DNA from: an uncultured Bacteroidales bacterium
Lineage (GTDB): Bacteria > Bacteroidota > Bacteroidia > Bacteroidales > Paludibacteraceae
NCBI GenBank assembly: GCA_946615455.1
Contig: CAMOHN010000013.1
Location: 1 to 12,618 of the forward strand
Direction of reading: 5' to 3'
DNA: 12,618 nt
Every line of letters begins with the position of its first letter. The stretch's first letter is position 1. Below, one piece after another: positions 1 to 4,202 of the stretch. The position numbers and the translations under genes are program-made. Under the pieces are notes generated by a model that worked only from the letters and a program-made list of their open reading frames with translations, was not told where the DNA came from and ran no database searches.

Positions 1-2
1 TG

Positions 3-275
3 GCAAAACGCTATAAGGGAGACAAGGAAGTATGCCGTTATTTAGGTGAGTTATTCCCGGAAAAATTTCCATTCTCTGAAGAGGACTGGGATCGCTATGC
101 CAATGGTCGTTTATGCGCAAAAGCATTCGACCTTGGGCAGTTCGAATTAGCCAAACAATATGGAAGACATTGTTCTGGTATCAGTCTGATAAAACGCTTG
201 TGCTCACAGAATGAACGACTGTTTCACCTGTTCATCAAACTACGCACATATAAAAGAAACATTAAAAGCCAATAA
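3..275 (+). CDS. C-terminal end of a truncated protein, possibly a glycosyltransferase
   Basis: An open frame runs from the left edge (first full codon at 3) to TAA at 273-275, giving the last 90 residues of a protein whose start lies outside the window. The visible part is charged and helical-looking, with residues such as FPFSEEDWDRYANGRLC, KAFDLGQFELAKQYGRHC and a basic end KLRTYKRNIKSQ. There is no signal peptide or membrane segment in this piece. The alpha-helical 'A..F..G.FELA..YG' pattern resembles the C-terminal tails of Bacteroidota family 2 glycosyltransferases, but no catalytic motif is present, so the assignment is a guess. The coding frame itself is well supported because the other two frames stop early. 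Confidence 0.6.
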   Translation, partial: AKRYKGDKEVCRYLGELFPEKFPFSEEDWDRYANGRLCAKAFDLGQFELAKQYGRHCSGISLIKRLCSQNERLFHLFIKLRTYKRNIKSQ

Positions 276-327
276 TGATTTTTGGGGATGATTGTTGATA
301 ATTTTTGACGAACTGACAATAATCATC

Positions 328-555
328 ATGTTTAAAGACACTAAAAGGTTCGCATCAACTATCCGTTTCTGGTGGAAGGAGATGAAACTGCGCTCCGCAG
401 AGAATGCAGAATTAGATTGAATTTCCGATATTACCTTCCAAGAAGGATATGGTGGCCGCAATTCCATGGCTGGTCTTGGTTACTACATGACCATGCAACA
501 TAACCGTAAAGAACGGAAACGGATACATGTGGAAGAAATAACAAAGATAAATTAA
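328..555 (+). pseudogene. Doubtful gene remnant interrupted by an in-frame TGA
   Basis: A single frame from ATG 328 to TAA 553-555 contains just one internal stop (TGA at 418-420). It would read MFKDTKRFASTIRFWWKEMK and onward to the stop, then after it a stretch with EGYGGRNSMAGLGYYMTMQH and a basic end. Both halves have protein-like composition and lie in one frame, which is why a decayed gene is suspected. I do not recognise a family. The antisense frame across 240-467 is also open, so the coding status of this stretch is uncertain, and it could be plain intergenic DNA. Confidence 0.22.
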
Positions 556-560
556 AAAAA

Positions 561-691
561 TAGGTGTGAATACACCAACGGGCAACCTACTACGCCCGAA
601 AAGTAAACGCCAATAAAAATTTCTCAGCGTGCACGACTCTTAGTAACTGCACGTACCCAACAAGGCATCGTAAGACGTCTTGTTGTTTTTT
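561..691 (+). ncRNA. Candidate structured RNA ending in an intrinsic terminator
   Basis: Four hairpins follow one another: GGTGT/ACACC (563-567 with 572-576), CGGGC/GCCCG (579-583 with 594-598), CGTGCA/TGCACG (around 628-653), and the terminator at 658-691. The 5' end TAGGT (561-565) is also complementary to ACCTA (585-589) in the loop of the second hairpin, so a pseudoknot or a switch between pairings is possible. No open frame and no recognisable promoter accompany it. It matches no RNA family I can name. It could be a small RNA, or the 3' UTR of whatever is transcribed from the left. Confidence 0.25.
658..691 (+). terminator. Intrinsic terminator, plus strand
   Basis: The stem CAACAAGGC (658-666) pairs with GTCTTGTTG (677-685) over 9 bp with one G-U pair, and a run of six T follows (686-691). 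It would end transcription of the left-edge gene or of the candidate structured RNA just before it. Confidence 0.7.
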
Positions 692-749
692 AGCCTGCAA
701 TTTGACCTATAAGTCCCATTTTTGAGGTGATTTTCTTCGAGCTATAATC

Positions 750-773
750 CGCCTAATTTTAGGTGTTTTTTTT
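750..773 (+). terminator. Second short plus-strand terminator
   Basis: CGCCTA (750-755) pairs with TAGGTG (760-765) including one G-U, with loop ATTT, followed directly by eight T (766-773). The stem is short but the U-tract is strong. It lies 60 bases after the previous terminator with no gene between them, so it is probably a backup that protects the convergent tRNA unit. Confidence 0.5.
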
Positions 774-811
774 ACGCGCGAGCCGACCGTTTAACTCACA
801 GGTTTTCCCTT

Positions 812-851
812 AAAAAACCAAAGAGAATACCTTATTGCTAAAGTATTCTCT
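812..851 (-). terminator. Intrinsic terminator of the tRNA-Thr unit
   Basis: On the minus strand AGAGAATAC (851-843) pairs perfectly with GTATTCTCT (830-822) across a 12-base loop. TTGG and six T follow, the T run being the complement of 812-817. It begins only four bases after the 3' end of the tRNA, as expected for a single-gene tRNA transcript. Confidence 0.8.
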
Positions 852-854
852 GTG

Positions 855-927
<73 letters not shown>

Positions 928-977
928 AAAATCAAATTCGCTTTTGCCATAAAACATGCTTTCGTCAAAAGCGGGGA

Positions 978-1008
978 CAAAAGTAGAGCGATTTTTTCAA
1001 CCGACAAA
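978..1008 (-). promoter_or_regulatory. Bacteroidota-type promoter for tRNA-Thr
   Basis: On the minus strand TTTG (1008-1005) is followed after 19 bases by TACTTTTG (985-978), matching the Bacteroidota sigma-ABfr consensus TTTG-N19-21-TAnnTTTG. It would start transcription near 971, about 45 bases before the tRNA. The 12 bases GCTCTACTTTTG are identical to those at the cysK promoter. Confidence 0.75.
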
Positions 1009-1100
1009 AGAAAAGATACTAAAAAATGAAAATCGTCCATATTCTTTCATTTTTTCAGTCTAAAGAACGCTCACTTCACTGTTATCCGTCCGACAAAGTT

Positions 1101-1108
1101 TACCTTTG
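1101..1108 (+). promoter_or_regulatory. Probable -7 element of the T9SS plug gene
   Basis: TACCTTTG matches the TAnnTTTG -7 consensus and would place the transcript start near 1115, about 30 bases before ATG 1147. No clear TTTG -33 box is seen 19-21 bases upstream, so confidence is moderate. A start site here argues against the TTG start at 1129. Confidence 0.5.
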
Positions 1109-1146
1109 CCTGCGTTGCCATAGACTACTTGCGCCTAAACCAAACC

Positions 1147-2514
1147 ATGAAGCCATTCCTACACCGACCTTTTTCCAACAGCCTTGTCTGTCAAACCTTG
1201 TCCTACATAAGCGTCATACTTTTCTTTCTCATAGCATGGTGTCCCCTACCCCTTCATGCAGAGCATCCGTCAGCCTATCAAACGCGAATAGGCAACAGCC
1301 AAATCAGGACATTGCGTATGGAGTATGCCGACCGCCGAACATTGCAGCGTCCGTTCTTGATACTCAACGCAAACACTTCTCTTGATGGTAGCGATGCGGG
1401 GAACAGTCTGCTCATCTCGTTTGACGAGTTGAGTCACGAGGTCAGGCACTACACCTACACGGTCTATCACCTCAACAAGGACAATACGCGCAGCGACTTA
1501 CAATCCATCGAGTATTTAGACGGTTTCACCACGGCAGACATAACCGACTATGAGTTGTCCAACAACACCCAACAGCTCTATACCCACTATTGGTTGGAGT
1601 TTCCAAACTCGGACATGCGCCTGACCAAAAGCGGCAACTATGTGGTACATATCTATGAAGACGGCGACCCTGACAAGACCATAGCGGATGTTTGTTTTCT
1701 GGTGGTTGAACCCTTGGCTCAAGCCATCCTGACGGTCAGTCCGCAAACTGATATTGAGTTGAGCGGACGCTTTCAGCAAGTGTCTATCGACTTGAGCTTG
1801 AAGTCCCTACCCTATTTCAATCCACAAGAAATAACCTTGATTGTTGAGCAGAACAATCGCCGAGACAACCATGTGGTACTGACTCGTCCCACCTATGTCG
1901 AGCCCACACGACTGCGCTATGAGCAAGAGCCGTCACTCATTTTCGAGGGGGGCAACGAGTATCGTCATTTTGACTTATTCTCGGTCTATTATGCAGGTTT
2001 TAACGTCAATCGCATCCGTTACGAACAGCCTTATTATCATGCTTTTTTAGAGCCGGACGACAATCGGGGAGCAGACCGCCACTCAACAGACAAGACCGGC
2101 ACGCCCTACCTGTTTGAGTACGACAGCAATGGTCAATGGGTGGTCAATACCGAAAACAGCGACTACGACGATGTGGATGCCGACTACATGTGGGTTCATT
2201 GGGTTTTGCCAATGGCTGAACCCTTTTTTGACGGTTCGGTCTATGTATCGGGCGACTTGTTCAACAACACGATGACCCTACTCAATCGCATGGACTATGA
2301 CAACGAGGCGCATTGCTACTATCTGAATGCCTACCTCAAACAGGGAGCCTATGACTATCAGTATTGGTTTCTTCCCAAAGGCGAAAACACAGCCACGCTG
2401 CAACGCACCGAGGGTTCGCATTGGCAAACACAGAATCGTTACAGCGTGGCGGTCTATTATCGTCCGTTGGGCAGCCGATATGACAGGTTAATCGGTTTCC
2501 AAGTGGTTGAGTGA
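1147..2514 (+). CDS. Type IX secretion system plug protein (DUF5103 family)
   Basis: This 455-residue protein is homologous in pattern to the family formerly called DUF5103, now the T9SS plug protein. In Flavobacterium the plug closes the periplasmic side of the SprA translocon when no cargo is engaged. A signal peptide covers residues 1-38 (hydrophobic core at about 20-31, cleavage after HA at 38). Family hallmarks visible here are FDELSHEVRHYTYTVYH (92-108), YTHYWLEFPN followed by R.TKSGNY.V.IYEDGD (145-174), VYVSGDLFNN (365-374), LKQGAYDYQYWF (397-408) and the closing YYRPLGSRYDRLIGF (437-451). Length fits the family. ATG 1147 is chosen over an in-frame TTG at 1129 because it follows the -7 box by a normal leader and leads directly into the signal peptide. 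It is convergent with cysK, with six bases between stop codons and no obvious terminator. Family assignment is from recalled sequence pattern, not a search. Confidence 0.88.
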   Translation: MKPFLHRPFSNSLVCQTLSYISVILFFLIAWCPLPLHAEHPSAYQTRIGNSQIRTLRMEYADRRTLQRPFLILNANTSLDGSDAGNSLLISFDELSHEVRHYTYTVYHLNKDNTRSDLQSIEYLDGFTTADITDYELSNNTQQLYTHYWLEFPNSDMRLTKSGNYVVHIYEDGDPDKTIADVCFLVVEPLAQAILTVSPQTDIELSGRFQQVSIDLSLKSLPYFNPQEITLIVEQNNRRDNHVVLTRPTYVEPTRLRYEQEPSLIFEGGNEYRHFDLFSVYYAGFNVNRIRYEQPYYHAFLEPDDNRGADRHSTDKTGTPYLFEYDSNGQWVVNTENSDYDDVDADYMWVHWVLPMAEPFFDGSVYVSGDLFNNTMTLLNRMDYDNEAHCYYLNAYLKQGAYDYQYWFLPKGENTATLQRTEGSHWQTQNRYSVAVYYRPLGSRYDRLIGFQVVE

Positions 2515-2520
2515 CACTGG

Positions 2521-3456
2521 TTAATCCACGGGATACTCCTCAAAAGCATAGAGCACAGTACTCAAGTACCGCTCGCCCGTATCGGGCAGCAGTGCCACGA
2601 TAGTCTTGCCCTTGTTCTCTGCCTTGCGAGCCAGTTCCAAAGCGGCATAGAAAGCGGCTCCCGAACTGATACCCACCAACAGCCCTTCTTGGGCAGCCAG
2701 CAAGCGTGAACCTTTGACGGCATGTTCGTCGGTGACGGTCATGATTTGATCCACCACAGTGCTGTTATATGTGTCGGGCACAAAGCCTGCACCGATGCCT
2801 TGAATCTTGTGCTTACCGCCTACGCCGGTGCTCAACACGGGCGACGATGCGGGTTCAACGGCGACCACTTGAATGGCAGCATTATGTTTTTTCAGGGCTT
2901 TGCCTGCGCCGGACACCGTACCGCCCGTGCCTACTCCTGCCACAAAGATGTCCACTTTGCCTTCCGTATCACGCCAAATCTCTTCGCCGGTGGTACGCTC
3001 GTGCATGAGTGGGTTGGCAGGATTGACGAACTGACCGAGTATAACCGAACCGGCTATCTCTTGCTTCAGTTCTTCCGAGCGACGGATAGCTCCTTTCATA
3101 CCTTCGGCACCGGGTGTCAGTTCCAAGCGAGCACCCAAGGCTTTGAGCAGGTTACGACGCTCCATGGACATGGTGTCGGGCATAGTCAGAATAACCTTAT
3201 ATCCCTTGGATGCCCCCACCCAAGCCAACCCCACACCTGTGTTTCCCGAGGTGGGTTCGATGATGGTGGCACCAGGTTGGAGAACACCTTTCTGTTCGGC
3301 ATCCTCAATCATAGCCAAAGCTATACGGTCCTTGACGCTGCCGCCCGGATTGAAGTACTCCAACTTAACTACAAGGTCAGCCACTTGGCCCGCAAGGCCG
3401 TTGATTCGGAGCATGGGTGTGTTGCCCACCAACTCTGTCAATTTGTTGTAAATCAT
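2521..3456 (-). CDS. cysK: Cysteine synthase A (O-acetylserine sulfhydrylase)
   Basis: CysK condenses O-acetyl-L-serine with sulfide to give L-cysteine and acetate, the last step of cysteine synthesis, in the cytoplasm as a PLP-dependent dimer. The 311-residue length is typical. Visible motifs are the N-terminal LVGNTPMLRI (9-18), the PLP lysine K42 in GGSVKDR, the substrate loop TSGNTG (69-74), the phosphate-binding GTGGTVSG (176-183), ISSGAA (263-268) with the serine that contacts the pyridine nitrogen, and the C-terminal LPDTGERYLS (290-299). All catalytic positions are intact. The start at 3456 is preceded by an AT-rich stretch without Shine-Dalgarno, normal for this phylum. The 250-base leader carries a cysteine-codon attenuator, so expression is probably raised when charged tRNA-Cys is scarce. 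Confidence 0.96.
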   Translation of the reverse strand: MIYNKLTELVGNTPMLRINGLAGQVADLVVKLEYFNPGGSVKDRIALAMIEDAEQKGVLQPGATIIEPTSGNTGVGLAWVGASKGYKVILTMPDTMSMERRNLLKALGARLELTPGAEGMKGAIRRSEELKQEIAGSVILGQFVNPANPLMHERTTGEEIWRDTEGKVDIFVAGVGTGGTVSGAGKALKKHNAAIQVVAVEPASSPVLSTGVGGKHKIQGIGAGFVPDTYNSTVVDQIMTVTDEHAVKGSRLLAAQEGLLVGISSGAAFYAALELARKAENKGKTIVALLPDTGERYLSTVLYAFEEYPVD

Positions 3457-3529
3457 AATAATAAATATATAAAAGAATTATTATTTATTCCGTCATCAAT
3501 GCCCTGATAGGCTTAAGTTTGTGTGGTCT

Positions 3530-3568
3530 AAAAAAGAAACCTGCCAATCAAGAAACATTGATTGGCAG
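3530..3568 (-). terminator. Intrinsic terminator (3:4 hairpin) in the cysK leader
   Basis: On the minus strand CTGCCAATCAA (3568-3558) pairs perfectly with TTGATTGGCAG (3551-3541), loop TGTTTC. Then G and TTTCTTTTTT follow (3539-3530). It lies between the promoter and cysK, about 73 bases before the start codon, so it can only act as a conditional terminator of cysK. Confidence 0.85.
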
Positions 3569-3644
3569 ATTCTGTATTTTTAACGATCGTCTTTCTAAAA
3601 TAGTCGCATTATTGCATACAAAAACAAAGGTTGTGCCAATCAAT
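3557..3644 (-). promoter_or_regulatory. Antiterminator pairing (2:3) of the cysK leader
   Basis: ATTGATTGGCA (3644-3634) is the exact reverse complement of TGCCAATCAAT (3567-3557), 11 bp, enclosing a loop of about 66 bases. It takes up ten of the eleven bases of the 5' arm of the terminator stem, so it prevents the terminator from forming. The 5' arm of this pairing overlaps the leader-peptide stop codon (3642-3640), which ties the choice of structure to translation. Confidence 0.75.
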
Positions 3645-3687
3645 CGTGATTGGAACAGCAACACCAATTTGTAGCAGTAAATACCAT
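3640..3687 (-). CDS. Cysteine leader peptide of cysK (MVFTATNWCCCSNHD)
   Basis: This is a 15-codon frame, ATG at 3687-3685 and TGA at 3642-3640, too short for ordinary gene calling. It reads MVFTATNWCCCSNHD, with codons TGT TGC TGT for the three cysteines at residues 9-11. Its ATG is the first AUG after the predicted transcript start near 3704 and follows an A-rich stretch (GAAACGAAAAACA). Three cysteines in a row in so short a peptide would be very unlikely by chance directly before an attenuator hairpin of a cysteine synthase gene. The peptide itself probably has no function: its translation rate through the Cys codons would be the signal. Tryptophan at residue 8 directly before the cysteines is a single codon and not an obvious second sensor. 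Confidence 0.82.
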   Translation of the reverse strand: MVFTATNWCCCSNHD

Positions 3688-3710
3688 TGTTTTTCGTTTC
3701 AAATCGGCGG

Positions 3711-3743
3711 CAAAAGTAGAGCAAAGTCGCGATACGCGCCAAA
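3711..3743 (-). promoter_or_regulatory. Bacteroidota-type promoter of the cysK leader
   Basis: On the minus strand TTTG (3743-3740) and TACTTTTG (3718-3711) are separated by 21 bases, a full match to TTTG-N19-21-TAnnTTTG. The predicted transcript starts near 3704, 17 bases before the leader-peptide ATG and about 250 bases before cysK. Confidence 0.8.
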
Positions 3744-3747
3744 TATA

Positions 3748-3762
3748 GATGTCGTTTTTTTG
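3748..3762 (+). repeat. 15-base direct repeat, copy 1 (next to the cysK promoter)
   Basis: GATGTCGTTTTTTTG occurs exactly here and again at 3841-3855 in the same orientation. This copy ends the AT-rich side immediately upstream of the cysK -33 box (3740-3743). It may be a regulator site or an AT-rich promoter-upstream element. Confidence 0.6.
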
Positions 3763-3840
3763 CAAAAACTTTATAAGTAGCTGAAAAACAAAGTTTGTCT
3801 TACAGAGGTGCGAGTGAAAAGGTGCTTTTATTTCATAAAT

Positions 3841-3855
3841 GATGTCGTTTTTTTG
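3841..3855 (+). repeat. 15-base direct repeat, copy 2 (next to the LRR promoter)
   Basis: This is an exact second copy of GATGTCGTTTTTTTG, about 20 bases upstream of the -33 region of the plus-strand LRR promoter. A degenerate third copy, GATGTTTTTTCTCTTG, follows at about 3863-3878 and runs into that -33 region. The stretch 3763-3840 between the two copies shows nothing else recognisable. Confidence 0.6.
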
Positions 3856-3875
3856 AACAAATGATGTTTTTTCTC

Positions 3876-3904
3876 TTGAAAATTCCTATTTTTCCTTACC
3901 TTTG
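3876..3904 (+). promoter_or_regulatory. Promoter of the LRR surface-protein cluster
   Basis: TTG (3876-3878) and TACCTTTG (3897-3904) are separated by 18 bases, close to the Bacteroidota consensus. The transcript would start near 3911 and carry an unusually long leader of about 290 bases before ATG 4203. It diverges from the cysK promoter. Confidence 0.65.
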
Positions 3905-3928
3905 TCGCCGAAATGTAAAAAGAATCTT

Positions 3929-4036
3929 ATGTGCAAGATTCCCAATTTGTCATTATGTATCAAAACGATGGATTTTTCCACACGTAGGCCCCGATTAACT
4001 TCCCGTAATATGGGGGAGGGTAGCAACTACTTGTAA
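3929..4036 (+). CDS. Possible 35-residue leader ORF upstream of the LRR cluster
   Basis: A short frame from ATG 3929 to TAA 4034-4036 lies in the LRR leader, starting about 18 bases after the predicted transcript start. It begins MCKIPNLSLCIKTMDFSTRR and ends GEGSNYL. The ATG sits in the six-base loop of a perfect 7-bp hairpin (GAATCTT 3922-3928 with AAGATTC 3935-3941). No family is recognised. It may be a translated leader peptide, or an accident of a conserved non-coding repeat. Coding status is unproven. Confidence 0.25.
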   Translation: MCKIPNLSLCIKTMDFSTRRPRLTSRNMGEGSNYL

Positions 4037-4074
4037 AACAGAGAGTTAGGCGATTTTATAATAACTATCCACCC

Positions 4075-4113
4075 GTAGCGGCGGTGCTTGCTTTGTGCAA
4101 GTGCCGCCGCTAC
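4075..4113 (+). repeat. Strong GC-rich palindrome in the LRR leader
   Basis: GTAGCGGCGGTGCTTGC (4075-4091) pairs with GCAAGTGCCGCCGCTAC (4097-4113): 17 bp including two G-U pairs, loop TTTGT. It is followed by TTTATACTTT, which is T-rich but not a clean U-tract. It stands out as GC-rich in AT-rich surroundings. It may be an intergenic palindromic repeat of the REP type, or a leaky terminator that limits LRR transcription. Confidence 0.6.
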
Positions 4114-4119
4114 TTTATA

Positions 4120-4192
4120 CTTTCGGCTTTCGGCTTTTGACTTTCGACTTTTGACTTCTATAAACTCTCAACTATAAACTATCAACTAAAAA
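4120..4192 (+). repeat. Degenerate heptamer array directly before the LRR start codon
   Basis: The 73 bases divide into CT-initiated units of seven: CTTTCGG twice, CTTTTGA, CTTTCGA, CTTTTGA, then an extra CTT, then CTATAAA, CTCTCAA, CTATAAA, CTATCAA and CTAAAAA. It ends ten bases before ATG 4203 and is almost free of G in its second half, so it would give an unstructured 5' UTR at the ribosome entry site. Confidence 0.7.
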
Positions 4193-4202
4193 ATCATTGC
4201 TT

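Larger units (their letters stand above)
3530..3704 (-). promoter_or_regulatory. Ribosome-mediated cysteine attenuator in the cysK leader
   Basis: Read on the minus strand, the leader holds four segments. Segment 1, CCAATCA (3653-3647), starts two bases after the three Cys codons of the leader peptide. Segment 2, ATTGATTGGCA (3644-3634), contains the peptide's stop codon. Segment 3 is CTGCCAATCAA (3568-3558). Segment 4, TTGATTGGCAG (3551-3541), is followed by a U-tract. Pairings 1:2 (7 bp), 2:3 (11 bp) and 3:4 (11 bp) are all perfect and mutually exclusive. A ribosome stalled at UGU-UGC-UGU would cover segment 1, free segment 2 to pair with 3, and allow readthrough. A ribosome reaching UGA would mask segment 2 and let the terminator form. 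The pairings and codons are seen directly. The mechanism is inferred from the known trp/his type. Confidence 0.85.

Noticed and set aside
1129..1146. TTG start for the T9SS plug gene
   Set aside because: An ATG follows six codons later, leads straight into the signal peptide and leaves a normal leader after the -7 box at 1101-1108.
1026..1385. 119-codon plus-strand frame overlapping the plug gene start
   Set aside because: It overlaps the plug coding frame out of register, shows no family features, and its start precedes the predicted promoter.
2498..2520. Hairpin over the plug stop codon as a terminator
   Set aside because: The stem is short with a bulge and has no U-tract on either strand.
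2722..3507. 261-codon plus-strand frame
   Set aside because: It is antisense to cysK, whose catalytic motifs are all intact. It has no features of its own.
3457..3710. T-box or SAM-type riboswitch for the cysK leader
   Set aside because: No T-box sequence, specifier loop or S-box core is seen. The poly-Cys leader frame and 1:2/2:3/3:4 pairing account for the structure.
3548..3742. 64-codon minus-strand open frame covering the cysK leader
   Set aside because: Its start lies inside the cysK promoter (3711-3743), so its transcript would lack the start codon. The Cys-rich 15-codon peptide in another frame explains the region better.
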